A stretch of DNA of 64,000 nt from Tetradesmus obliquus (GCA_030272155.1 CP126205.1:4328501-4392500), one strand, 5' to 3'; shown: positions 24,457 to 35,114, counted from the stretch's first letter. Numbers and translations are program-made. Notes: generated by a model from the letters alone, not told the origin.

Positions 24457-26868
24457 GCGCGTGAGGTTGTGCAGCTAAAGTTGTGGGCTGCTGGTGCGGC
24501 TTGATGCGTTGTGTGGTGTGGCGCGAGTGGCAGGTAGCGTTATCTATCAGCACAGCAGTGCAGTGTTCCTTGCATATTGGTCGCCAGCGGCACAGGGCTG
24601 GCTGTGCCAAGATTGCTGAGGCGCTGGCCGAGACGGCAGTCAAGATGGGCAGCACGGACGATGTGACAGTGGTGGTGATGCGCCTCGGCGCGTGAATGCG
24701 AGGGGTTGAGCTGCTGATACTGTAGGCTGATGGTGCGGCCTGGAGAGATGTGATACAGTACATGGTGTATCGCGCCTGGTGGGCAACCCTCCCTGCGCTT
24801 GAGTTGGGATGACGTACGCTGTCTGATGTACATCAAGAGAGCTCTCGGCGGTGTGAGGCACCAATACCAGCCATAAGCAGCCTGTGGTGGCCATGAGAGT
24901 GCATTGCAGCAGCTCAATCTGCTGCCTTGCATTGAGCTGGTTGATTTCGTGAGTGGAGCTGAAACCCCCTTGAAAAGATGGATCCTGGTGTGCACCTGGC
25001 CTGTGCCACATGCACGAGTGTCCTCTGGTGTGTGTCGATGTGCATGGGGGCAACTTTGCCTTCCTGGCACAGCAGCACGGTGTCTGTCGCATGGCTGTTC
25101 TGTGTGTGAGCAGTCATTTGTGAGAGCTGGCAGATGAACAGTGCTCACTGCTTGCGGCTGATCCATGCGCTGGCTGTGGCAGCGTACATCAGGTTTGCTG
25201 TTGACATGGATGAGAGGATGTCAGGCACCTGAATCAGAGGTGCCTCCTGTGGTGTGGTCTTGCTGCCAGAGGAGAGTTGTGGGAGCGAGTACTGCTGGTG
25301 CAGAGAAGCGGCAACTAACTGGTTCGATGAGGCTGCCGGCGTATATATGTGTGTGCCTGCGCAGCCCTTGATTGCGTGTTGCAATGCCTCGAGGGAGCGC
25401 GCTGTTGGGAAGGTGCAGTGCTTGACAGGACTCGACGTGTTGCTGAAAGTCGACATATCCTGTTTCTACCGTGCTGCGCGTCAAACCCAGTGCTTGTTGT
25501 GTTGAAGGTTGAGGGTTGACAGCGGAGAGGCGTTGTGAGGGGATGGCGTCTGGCGGCAGTAGCAGCAGCTGGGCTTCCAGGCCTGGCTCCGCCTGCCTGC
25601 CACCACCTGGGCTGCAAAACCTCATCAGCCTGTGAAGTTCAGCTGAGCAGAGTCGCTCTGTGTTGTGGCTGCCGGGGTGCACCACATTGTGGCAGTTTTG
25701 GTAGGCGTCCGCAGATGTTGAGTGCCGCGAGTTTTGGAGCAAACTAGGCCTGAACTAGAGAACCTTTTTACTGCACAGGGCACAGCCAGGTTGGAGCATG
25801 GCAGGGCACAGCACACATCACACACTGGCCACATGCCTGCCTGCTGTGTCTTGTATGTTGTACCTTTTTCTTGCGTTTCGTTCACCTGCATGATCACGTA
25901 CTACTATGCAGCATGGCCAGTGTGCTGCCGGTATCTGCATGTGCTGTTTTGTTGAGTAGGGTTGTGGCAGGCAACAGGCAAGACTCGTCGACTGCCACTT
26001 TTGTGTTGCAACAGTCTCTGCTGTGGTGTTGTATATGACTTTTGTCCATGCAAGTCAGGTGTTTGTATGGCATCAGGCTTTGGGATCTACAGTCTTACAT
26101 GTGGCAGGATAATGCAGGCAACTGTCTGCCAACATCGATATCACTATGTTGATGTTACCAATATATATCGTGCAATGTCACTAGTGACTGGAGTACTCCA
26201 GTTGCAGCTGCCATTGCATGTGAGTATCATGTGCCTGTAGCCCAGCTGAGGCATAAGCAGTGGCATGTCCGTACTGTCACATGGTCAACAGGCAAGTGCC
26301 TGCCCAAATACATGACCGAGCCACGCCAGCTGTTGGCTTTGTAACAAATGTTGAATATCAGGTCAAGCCGGACGCTGCGCGTGTATGTGCACCGCATGTA
26401 GCATACATGTAGCATGCTGTAGAAGTGTGGGCCCGAGCCTCACCAGCACCTTGCGGCACTGCACTGCTTTCATAGTGCTTCCAGGGCACCCAACTTCTGC
26501 ATGCTAGCAGAACTGCACATGTACGCGTGCATGTGCACACTACACTGTCTTATCGGCTGTCGTAACAAGGGTGGTTGCTGTAGCAGCAGCTGTTGCCGTG
26601 TGGCACACCAATAATCACTGGCACTTTGCCGCACGGTGCGTACACCCCTGCAAGCTACCCTGCGATTGAGCATGCGCCACCAAAGGATGCTTGACTCCTT
26701 ATACCCCACACCGGACACCCAAAATTTACGATATAATGACGACGTACACCTGCACACTGTTTCATACAGTGGCAGCACACGTGCCATATTTCAGGCTATT
26801 TAGCCCTCAAGTTAGCCAGCCTACAACAATACACGGTGCGCTGCTTCACCCGGCTGAACGTACTATGT
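24457..26868. other. intergenic region, convergent PP2C / protease fragment
   Basis: Apart from the post-stop duplicate at 24600-24700 I see no supportable gene. Frames are short, CAG content is low, and conserved motifs are absent. AT-richer sequence at about 26000-26250 and 26700-26830 looks like plain non-coding DNA. Confidence 0.5.
24600..24700 (+). repeat. duplicate of the PP2C last coding segment after the stop
   Basis: About 95 nt, offset 239 bp from 24362-24456, repeats CAKIAE.LAETAVKMGSTDD to the stop codon and a little beyond. It would encode the same C-terminus if spliced to, but no good acceptor precedes it. It shows that echoes are not limited to introns. Confidence 0.85.
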
Positions 26869-28063
26869 TCACCAGCTTGATTGCGTCAGATCAGAGAAGA
26901 TGCAGGCATTGCGGCAGCACGCCACAGCCTTTCTGGCGTTGACCCTGCCGCCAGTTCTCGTTGAGCTAGCTAGGCCCTCAACGCGGTCAACCCCGCTGGT
27001 GATGCAGCGGTGCACCACTGCGCCACCACGTGAGTCTGCCAGGGCTCCATTGGCACTGCAGGCCTTTTTCAGCGCATCCAGGCAGAGTGCTGCCACACCA
27101 GCTACATTGGCTGCTGCCTGTGCTGTGCCAGTGTAGGAGGCAAAGTACTGGTTACCAAACTTGTCACGATTTTCATATCCGCGAACAAAATCAAAAGGGG
27201 TCGGCACAGTTGACAAGATATCCACACCTGCAGTAGCATAGACAGCCCATGATGCAGTGAGTTTCTGAACCCTCGTCGCGGGGAAGTGACCTGCTCACTA
27301 CGCTGAAAGACTGCCAGGAGTCATGTAGTACCACAGGTACTGCTGCATTGCCAGTGATGCTGAGGCAATGGGCCCTGCGCACGGGTTGCTTGCTGCATGC
27401 AACCTCTGGCAGGGGGCGCATAATCAAACATACAGTGACAGTTGACTAACAAGCGTTAGAGGGTGATTGAAAATTCATGTGTACAACGTGCATTCCTAAA
27501 AGAGCTGCTGCCATCGGCACTGCCGGTGCCTGGCTTGTTGTGTACACTGCACGGCCAGAGGCCCAGGCCTACGCTATGGCACAAAAGTCGCTGCAGGATC
27601 ACTCAGTCTATGCCTGATGTGTTGCCAGCTGGGCGCTGTGCAGCCTCTGCAGTCGACACAAGCATGTGAAAGCACTACAGGCTAGCCATCTAGTCACTTC
27701 AGAGAATTCTTGGACATAAGCATGCTTATGTCATACCTCTGTCGACAACGTCATTTCTGAACACGCCATCTGGATGACAGGCAGCCACTCACCTGGAGCA
27801 GCCACATCGGGTCCCACATCCACGGAAGATATGCCAAAGTTGCTGCTTTCCAGTGCATCATCTCTGTTGGTGCCGCCCACTGTCAGCTTGAGAGGTGCTG
27901 GCAGCACTATTGGAAAGATGAAGCCGCCAGCATCATCAACGTTTACGCCATCGTTGCCAGCAGGCCAGACGCAAAGGACTCCGTCTTCACCAAGCCGCTG
28001 CATAGGGGCCTGGAGTAGCTGTGTGAGAGCGATGGCGCCCAAGCTGCCAGCAGGGTACCGGCC
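26869..28063 (-). pseudogene. 5'-truncated subtilisin-like (S8) protease with catalytic Ser replaced by Ala
   Basis: Two exons are clear: 28063-27793 and 27227-26869, joined in phase so that DVAAPG and VDILSTVP unite into the S8 block DVAAPGVDILSTVP. Upstream blocks include LCVWPAGNDG, which carries the oxyanion-hole Asn. The serine block, normally GTSMAxPHVAG, reads TGTAQAAANVAGVAAL, so Ser, Met, Pro and His are changed; the Ser codon position is GCA. The terminal GGRVNARKAV is also family-typical. The Asp and His regions are missing: upstream, after a TGTAG acceptor at 28064, lies a dispersed repeat and then a gene on the other strand. I read it as a gene fragment or inactive relic. An undetected distant 5' end cannot be excluded, and catalytically dead S8 homologues do exist. 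Confidence 0.75.
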
Positions 28064-28142
28064 TACAGCGTGCCAACTATTGCAGCAGCAGCGGCAGCAG
28101 CGGCAGCGGCAGCGGCAGCAAGGCAATGTTATTACCATGTCA

Positions 28143-28340
28143 TGGTTCCTCGTTACAGGTGGAGCACGAGTCACCAGGAAGGTGGTGTGACACTGCGCTG
28201 CTTCAGCATAGAGTGCGGTTGAAGGTAATTTATAACAGATATGATGGTGAACCGGGGATGAAGATGCATGTGTATCATGGCCGCAACGGAAACCTTCTTT
28301 GCCCGCTGCTTAGCCTGCCTGCGCATGGCTTCCTGTCCTG
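28143..28340 (+). repeat. 198-bp dispersed repeat, copy A
   Basis: Matches 51343-51543 in the same orientation with one 3-bp deletion and two substitutions seen by eye, 23 kb away. It begins TGGTTCCTCGTTACAG and ends TTCCTGTCCTG. No terminal inverted repeats or target duplications are obvious. It sits exactly between two truncated gene fragments. Confidence 0.9.
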
Positions 28341-29199
28341 AACATCGTCTTCAGCTTGTTTGCTTGTGTGCGCCTGGATAGGCCTGTGTCAGAGCCGTAC
28401 CAGGCGAACGCTGTGGGGTCCTGGTGGGTGCTTGACACCTCTCAGCAGTGCTTTGTTGGCTGGCATGCGCGGTGGGCATATGGGCTGGGCCTGCCGCTGC
28501 TGCTGTTGATATGCGTACTGCTTCCGATATCCATTGCACTTTTGACGCTGCGTGCACGCCTCAACAACATGTTGAGGCACCCTTGGACGATCAGGCATTG
28601 GGGCTTCCTATACCGCTCATATCGCACAGGTTGCTGCTACTGGGAAGCTGTGGTGCTGCTGCAGACAATGGTGCTGGTTGATCAGCACATTTGGCGTCAC
28701 TCTGTCGCCGATGTACCAGGCAATTTGCATGACGGCTGCGCTGGCATTGATAGTTTTGCTGCTGGTGGCAGCATGCCCGCATGCATTGCCTGCTGCTACG
28801 GTGGTGGCTCTGCAGAGCTTGTGCTGCCTGTTCTTCACTAATGTGGTGGGAATGTCTTTCTTGCCATCTAACAGTGGGCCTGAGCCGGGTGACGTGTACA
28901 AAGAAGTGATGGGTGTGCTGCTGCTGTTGCTGCATGCCGCGTTTGTGGCGTCCGTAGTGCGCCGCATGCTGCTTGGCGTGGACTGGCAGCGTGTTTGGCA
29001 GGCGTTGGCTGCGCTGCGCAGGCGTTTTAAGCTTCACATAGTGTGCTGCGGCGTTTGCACGCAGCCTGTGCTGGATAACGACAAGAAAGGAGTGTTGGCT
29101 AGTGATCCTGAGCCTCACCTGGCAGTGCAGTGTGGTGGCAAGGACCCCTCAGAGGCAGTGCTGGGTGGTGACATGGAGGCGGTGCTGTCGGGAAGCTGA
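28341..29199 (+). pseudogene. C-terminal fragment of a multi-pass membrane protein, frameshifted
   Basis: The frame starting at the repeat border reads PVLNIVFSLFACVRLD, then GSWWVLDTSQQCFVGWH and hydrophobic segments (GLGLPLLLLICVLLPISIAL), then GFLYRSYRTGCCYWEAVVLL. At about 28677 it must shift by one base to continue as LISTFGVTLSPMYQAICM, more membrane segments and a cytosolic tail ending at 29199. This order resembles the C-terminal part of large algal surface proteins that end in several membrane helices; that assignment is from memory and moderate. Removing one G at 28676-28677 would rejoin the frames. The 5' part is absent: the 198-bp repeat abuts it. Either a decayed fragment or a sequencing indel in a terminal exon. 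Confidence 0.55.
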
Positions 29200-30239
29200 A
29201 CAAAGGGATGGCTTGCTGCGTCAATGCGGGTTGCTGTGAGCGAGCTGTATTGCTGCCTTGTTGCTTTGTTGTGTGGCAAGCAATCTGGCCAGCAACTGAG
29301 GTCTTGCCACAGCGCGTTGGATCTGAGACGCAAAAACTGTGTGCGGGCAGGTGCCTGGACATACATTGTTCCTACCAGTTGCTGCACTAGCATAGTGCAC
29401 TACTGTACTATACAGTATAGTAGTGCACTTGGTTAAACCATTGGCAATACGTACTGCAACACACTGTCATACTTCTGTCAACCACAAGGTGATGTGTGAT
29501 TACCATGCTGTCTCACAGGTATCACATAGTCGCATGCCAGCGCTCAACGCTGAAGCGAACCCCGGTTGAACTGTAGCGGCACCACCAGCACAATACAGCC
29601 ACCAACTGTCATGCTGCGCAGCCACCTGAGCCAGCTGCACTGCAAGCCAGCACAAACCTGACAACGTGCCCAACCGTTGGGTCACCGTCAAACCAAAGTT
29701 GAAAACTGCATCACACGACACTGCACCAGCATCAACAACGTCCACGTTCTGCGTAATAAATGCAATCCAGAATAGCAACACTCAGCACGGCATGCATGAC
29801 TGGATGCAACATTGCTTGTACAAGCAAGCTGTTAGCCGATATTGAAACGCTGTTCAGGAGTCTAGCTTGCCTCCAGCAGCAGCCGATGCTGAGTGAATGT
29901 TTGCTGCTGGCAGGCAAGGGCCAGCCTGGCTGTGGCACTGCTGTGCTCGTAGCGCATGCTGTGCTCGCAGCGCACCCAATATATGTGGCTAACCTGCTTG
30001 TGTCCGTAGCAAGGCACAAGCCATTGTCAACTGCAAACACCACACCCTCAGCATCCCCACAATGGTAGGTACTAGACAAGCAGCAAAAGCTGTGCAGCGC
30101 CTCACTTGCGGCAGCAGTGCCTCCAGGCCAGGCTCCAGCTGCTGCTGCTCACAAAGATGCTGCCTGCTGCCCTTGGCAGTGTTTGCAACAGCCGCTCCTG
30201 CTGCTGCTGCTGAAATATCTTTCAGCCGTCAGCGGGAAT
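29200..30239. other. intergenic region
   Basis: Contains a hairpin at 29394-29429 and short frames without recognisable motifs on both strands. It is the 3' flank of the membrane-protein fragment and of the alkyltransferase gene. Confidence 0.5.
29394..29429. repeat. 36-nt inverted repeat (hairpin)
   Basis: Begins AGTGCACTACT and ends AGTAGTGCACT, giving 11-bp arms; inside, ACTATACAGTATAGT is itself an inverted repeat. It is AT-rich and unlike its surroundings. No T-run follows, so it is not a bacterial-type terminator. Role unknown. Confidence 0.7.
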
Positions 30240-30257
30240 TTAGTGCTGCTTGCCATC

Positions 30258-30288
<31 letters not shown>

Positions 30289-31063
30289 AGCTGCGTCAGG
30301 TTCTCAGCTGTGACCATGAACTTTGAGCCGAGAATCTGCACAGCGGCAGGTGCACAACATAACACAGCAGGGCAGCACGCAGCGGAACAATGGTAGCATG
30401 TTGGCAAGACCCGCGCCAGATGAATGTGTGCGGACACTTTCACATCCCAGCACACATTACTTGGTGATGTGCATGCGCAAACAGTTCATGAACCTGTACA
30501 CTGTGACTGCGTACATAGAAGCAGCAGCACAGCAGCAGTGCAGCAGTTGCACAGCAGCAGCCAGCTCATCCGCCGCAGCTGCACCCACCTTGTCCCCCAG
30601 GAACTGCACGCCCTCAGCCTGCAGCATGGCCTTCTTGCGCTGCACGTTGGCGCAGCTGATGCCCTGTGGGCACGACATGGCCACGACAGGCGCGCAGACG
30701 CACAAGGGGGAGATGTGAGGAGCATTGTAACACCACGTGCACATGAGGCGGGTTGAGTGCACAGCACAGCTCAGCTGCACAGCACTCTGTCCCTGCAACT
30801 GCCCCAACAGCGGTGCTGTCTTGCCCAGCTACTGCTGGAGGCTGCCAACATACCTGTGTTGCTTTCTCCTTTCCTTCGCCCACTGCTGCTGCTGCTGCTG
30901 CTGCTCTGCTGAACAATCTCAAAGCACTCACACAGCTGCCGCTGAAGCCCCCAGGTCCAAGCTGGAGGCTAATGCTGCTGCTGCTGCTGCTCTGCAATTC
31001 CACTGTATCCTTCACTGTCATATGCTCACTCAGCTGCCGCTGAACCTTCCCGGTCCAGCCTGG

Positions 31064-31103
<40 letters not shown>

Positions 31104-31954
31104 GCTTTTCGCTTTACGTTTCATTCTCATCTACTCACCCAGCTGCCGCTGAACCCTCCCAGGTCCAGGCTGGAGGCCAGCATGAGCAGGTTGAGCACAG
31201 CGAAGCTCAGCTGCACAACAGTCACTCCCTGCAACTCCACTACTTTCGCTAAGGCCCCGAAACCAGTGTGCTTCATCAATTGCCCTACCCTGCTGTCGCT
31301 GCTGCTGCTGCTGAGCTGAGCTGCTGTCTCGAAGCATATTCTCAATAGTTTGATGCTCACCCAGCTGCCGCTGAACCCTCCCAGGTCCAGGCTGGAGGCC
31401 ACCACCCTATGGCAGGGCACGACAGGCGCAAAGGGGTTGCGCCGCATCGCCTGCTCGGCAATAACAGCAGCAACACAGCGCAGCAGCATTATTGGCATGA
31501 GCCCCGTTGGTGCTCTGCCAGATCCTGCTCAGCCTTTGATCTAGCCAATGCTGCAGCATCACCTAAGGAATCGCAGCTGCAGGAACGCGAGCAGTCTCTG
31601 CTGTACAGAAAGGGCAGGGCACCTGGCCTGGCATGCACTGTTCGCTGCTGCCATTGCTTTGAACTAGTTGTGCAAGCCATGCTGATCTGCTGGGTCCTGC
31701 AAGCAGCACATGCACCAATACCATGCAAGCTGTACACACTACACATGACAGCTTAACACTACCAACTCAATATGCATCATACTGTGCAAGACTGCAAACA
31801 GCCCACGTGACACCAGTCAACGCACCTGCCCCACTGCGCGCGCTGATGAAGACAATGCCTTGGCCATATCTCCATATGTAGACACCTTGCCTTTGGGAAT
31901 GGCCTTGCACATCTGCTGGCAGCACGCAGGACATCTGGTGAGGCCTGTCGCCAT
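30240..31954 (-). CDS. MGMT: minimal O6-alkylguanine-DNA alkyltransferase (MGMT/Ogt family)
   Basis: Four exons give 129 aa in phase: 31954-31826, 31450-31361, 30663-30589, 30335-30240. Motifs: KAIPKGKVSTYGDMAKAL (DNA-binding helix region with the Tyr), ARAVGQAMRRNP (with the arginine finger), the active site PCHRVV with Cys present, and GGFSG. The Cys accepts the alkyl group from O6-alkylguanine in a suicide reaction. The Cys distinguishes it from alkyltransferase-like proteins, which usually carry Trp there. It lacks the N-terminal domain of human MGMT (about 207 aa), so it is close to the bare catalytic domain. The start ATG at 31954 was chosen because it is in frame without needing another exon. 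The C-terminus ends in a poly-Gln run. Three echoes of exon 2's 3' edge follow in intron 2. Confidence 0.85.
30925..31180 (-). repeat. three echoes of the alkyltransferase exon 2 edge
   Basis: Copies at about 30925-30970, 31024-31070 and 31132-31180 repeat the ASSLDLGGFSGSW end and donor of exon 2 (31361-31405). The copy nearest the exon is almost perfect; the farther two carry changes (for example GPGGFSGSC). CTG runs lie next to them. Confidence 0.9.
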
Positions 31955-32176
31955 AACACTGCATGATTGAAGCTGCGCAGCTGCGAGAAGAAAGCCGCAT
32001 GGTCAGTAGCTGCACCACACAGGGCATAGTTCAGCAGTGATGACCACCCACCTCATAAACCCGCTGCTCGTAAGCAGTAGGTGGTCTGTTGGGCTTGCTT
32101 ACGCCGCCCTCAGCTGTGACAGGTGGCGACATGCAGGGCCCCATGCGCTTGGGTGCTCTGCGATGGCCCATGCTCG

Positions 32177-32362
32177 CTACTGCTGCCTGCTGCTGCGACC
32201 TGCCTCAGCTGCTTCTTGCCGTGCTGACTCTGCCTCCAGCTGCTGGTTCAGGTTGGGGCCCACTTGCCGCAGGACGTAAAAGTATGTGGCGGAGCTGAAT
32301 GCGAAGATGCCTGCCGCGAGGAGCCAGTTGCGGATTGGCTTTGGGGTGGTGCGAGCGAGCAT
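32177..32362 (-). CDS. COA3-like cytochrome c oxidase assembly factor
   Basis: Single exon, 61 aa. Basic start MLARTTPKPIRNW, one membrane segment (about residues 14-30, LLAAGIFAFSSATYFYV), then LRQVGPNLNQQLEAESARQEA, a charged helix. This small basic-TM-helix plan fits COA3/CCDC56 and its plant relatives, inner mitochondrial membrane proteins that stabilise newly made COX1. Identification is by layout and a short similarity (RN-x-LL-x-G followed by YFY), so moderate. An in-frame ATG 11 codons upstream exists, but the chosen start gives the family-like N-terminus. It lies 222 bp upstream of the alkyltransferase on the same strand. Confidence 0.55.
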   Translation of the reverse strand: MLARTTPKPIRNWLLAAGIFAFSSATYFYVLRQVGPNLNQQLEAESARQEAAEAGRSSRQQ

Positions 32363-33192
32363 GGTGTGAAAAGGGGGACTACAGCAGCGATCCAAGCCTG
32401 TAACGGCTTGAGGGCAAGGAAAAGCAAAGTATGTTCAAGGCTTGGCAACCGAGAGAGCCCATTTACCATGCTCCAAGTTCCCAACCCTAGCAGTGCACCC
32501 TCACAGCACAGCGCACGATGCCAGATCACGGCATCTGCAACCCTGACCATCCACAAGTCAAACTCAGGCCGATTCCAAAACATGTGCATGCCTCAATTAC
32601 AGCAGGCATGCTGCTTGTCAGCATCAGCAGGGACTTGCTGCACCTGCAAGCAGTACGAGCAGTACTATCTAGTTCACGGCACATACAGCATACATCACCC
32701 AGCACTATTACACCCATGGCAGTCGCCCAGGTTGATCACACACTAGAGCAGCTGCAGAGGCTGCTTGACAGTGCAAGCAGCTGCAGAAACTGCTTAACAG
32801 TGCAAGCCCTTGCGGCTGCGCAGTCCGCCTGTACAACAAAGCGAGCAGCACCTTGCGCTGGCTATGAAAGCTTGCTACAAGCAGTCACTGAGTGGCTGTT
32901 GCCTGCCAGCCACTGAACTTCACTGCTGCATGGTCGGCTGTTGAGCTGCCAGCACCGCAGCTGACCTCTGCTGCTTATGCCAAGGCAGTGTTCCCGCATC
33001 ACCTGGGCTACACCTTCTTGAGCAGCACCATGGGCAGCAGCTTAGGGCAGAAACCGCCCAGCACGCAAGCTGCACAAAGTTTTACAGGCAGCGGCAAGGC
33101 GCTGCCTGCCTCACATTACTGCCCTGCTGGGCTGCTGCCTGCTGGGCTGAAAGCACAACAGTTAGGCTCAGCTTTTCGTAACACGGTATACG
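32363..33192. other. intergenic region with a post-stop echo of MED18
   Basis: 3' flank of MED18 and 5' flank of the COA3-like gene. About 33008-33072 copies the end of the last MED18 exon (LGGFCQQLLPMVLLKKV region and stop), offset about 190 bp. The rest shows nothing recognisable. Confidence 0.6.
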
Positions 33193-35114
33193 CTACACCT
33201 TCTTGAGCAGCACCATGGGCAGCAGCTGCTGGCAAAAGCCGCCCAGCTTGCGTGCTGCCTCTACTTGCTGCTCCGGCGCTGCCGGCAGCCGCGCCTCTAC
33301 TGCATGGCCCTCAAACAGTGGCTTGCCGGTGGTGCGGGAAGACACGGAGAACAGCGTCACCTGCATGGCGGGCATGTGTGCGGCGGCGGCAGCCAGGCCA
33401 GGCTCACAAAATTGCACAGCGTGGCATGCAGACAACAACAAACTGTTGACAAACGACTGCACAACACGACTGCACAACACGACTGCACAACAGCAGCTGC
33501 CCCCTCACCTTGCAACTCTGAGTATTGGTTGTTGATCACAAGTACGCGCCACGCAGTAGCTGAACTTCAGCTGTTGAAGTTGAACTGGCGCCCCAGCTCA
33601 ACCAGCAGCCACAGCAGCACATGACAGAGGCGTTTCAGGAACCTGTTGGCAGACCTTTACATCCGCACCTGCACTTCCGAGTCTTCGTGGTTGATCACAA
33701 ACACCTGGCTGCGGCGCGCCACGCGGTAGCCGACCTTACAGCCTAGCTCAACCAGCAGCCACGGCAGCACATGACAGAGGCGTTATCAACTACCTGTTTG
33801 CAAACGTACACATTCGTACCTGCACTTCCGAATCTTCGTGGTTGATCACGAAGACCTGGCTGCGGCGTGCAACACGGTAGTCGACCTGGCAGCCCAGCGC
33901 GTGCATGAACTGCACGCTGTAGATGCCCGTCAGGGATGACTCTGCCACTTCCAGCACGGCTGCGGGCAGATCATTGTACTGCTTGCCCTTCAGAGGCAGC
34001 GACTCGTGCACCAGCCGCCAGCTGTGACAGCAAGTTGCAATGAGGAAGAAACATGCAGGAAGTAGAAGTCGCGGAAAGGGCGGCGGCAGCACATTGTGTT
34101 GTGAGGATGCCTGATGGCGGGCTAATGTGCCTTGCAGGGCGGACGCATGCCAGTGAACTGCATGCTGTAGATGCCTGTGAGGGATTACTCAGCCACCTCG
34201 AGCACAGCTGCAGGCAGGTCGTTGTACTGCTTGCCCTTCAAGGGGAGTGACTCATGCACCAGCCTCCAGCTGTTGTGGCGCGTGATGGGCAGACAGTGAT
34301 GCTGTCAGCTGACGACATGCGCACGACTGCTCACAGACAAGCCAGGCACAAGCCTGACTGCAAAGCAACGCTACAACAGGCCTCGGCAAAGGCACTCTTG
34401 CACCTGCAGCGCCAGCACCACACTTACAAAGCACCGCAGTTCTTATAATAATCACATTCCAACACTTACATGATGGGTGGCGTGGGCCCCAGCGGTACGG
34501 GCGGCCCCGTGGTGGGCACCTGCTTGATCATCTTGAAGCTGCTGCGCTTGGTGCCGCTCTGCGGGGTGAAGCACAGTAGGCAGACAGGGTTGCTGCTGCT
34601 GGAGCTGCTGCGGCTGCTGCTGGCTCTGCTGCAACTGCTGTGGCAGCCATCGTGCTGGGGCAGTATGCATGTACGCCTGCAGTGCTGCTGCCGGTGAGTA
34701 GCGTGCACGACGATGCGCCCAGCTGCTGCCCCCACCTGCAGCTGGGCTGTGTTGTCATGCTCAATCTCATGCGCACGCAGCTGCACAAAGTGCCCCAGCG
34801 CTGCTGCTGCTGGCCTGCACTCCACCACGCACAGGACAATGCACTTTCTACAGTGCCGCCCACCTGCAGGGGTGCGCTCATGCCGTACTCGTTCTCGTCG
34901 TACACGTTGCGCCTGCTGCACATGCCCTTGAGCAGCGCCACCAGCGCGTCATGATCAGCAGGGGACACGATGCCCGCACACCTGCATGCAAGCACATGCA
35001 GACTTGAATGCATGAGCACATGTAAACATTGGATGGTGTATGGCACATGCCCTTGAGCAGCGCCACCAGCGCGTCGTGGTCAGCAGGGGACACGACGCCC
35101 GCACACATGTGCAT
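33193..35114 (-). CDS. MED18: Mediator complex subunit 18
   Basis: Exons 35114-35107, 34981-34864, 34780-34736, 34558-34470, 34021-33820 and 33360-33193 give 209 aa in consistent phase, close to human MED18 (208 aa). Family landmarks in order: the N-terminal GIVSPADHDALVALLKGMC helix, a GTKRSSFKMI strand, WRLVHES, then the C-terminal half FMHALGCQVDYRVARRSQVF and the closing helix AARKLGGFCQQLLPMVLLKK. MED18 sits in the Mediator head with MED20 and MED17 and contacts RNA polymerase II in the nucleus. The first exon is only ATGCACAT: its donor GTGTGC lies inside a copy of the start of exon 2, so intron 1 is one 125-bp duplication. If that donor is unused, the start must lie in an unseen exon. 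Other introns hold larger echoes. Confidence 0.8.
33515..33822 (-). repeat. tandem echoes of MED18 exon 5 3' edge
   Basis: A unit of roughly 130-165 bp containing VARRSQVFVINHEDSEVQ plus donor occurs at about 33522-33660 (decayed) and 33661-33818, next to the true exon at 33820-34021. Both carry the flanking intron piece CAGCAGCACATGACAGAGGC. Confidence 0.8.
34145..34275 (-). repeat. echo of MED18 exon 5 5' part
   Basis: About 125 nt copying WRLVHESLPLKGKQYNDL to SLTGIYSMQF of exon 5, offset about 240 bp upstream in gene direction. It includes an in-frame stop, so it is not an alternative exon as it stands. Confidence 0.85.
35040..35106 (-). repeat. echo of MED18 exon 2 start, forming intron 1
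   Basis: 67 nt matching 34915-34981 with only a few changes, offset 125 bp. Both contain GTGTGCGGGC at the same relative position; in the first copy it would serve as donor, in the second it follows an ATGCAG acceptor. Confidence 0.85.

Noticed and set aside
29500..30079. Minus-strand frames considered as the missing 5' part of the S8 protease
   Set aside because: No Asp or His catalytic block is recognisable, and a plus-strand gene fragment and repeat lie in between.
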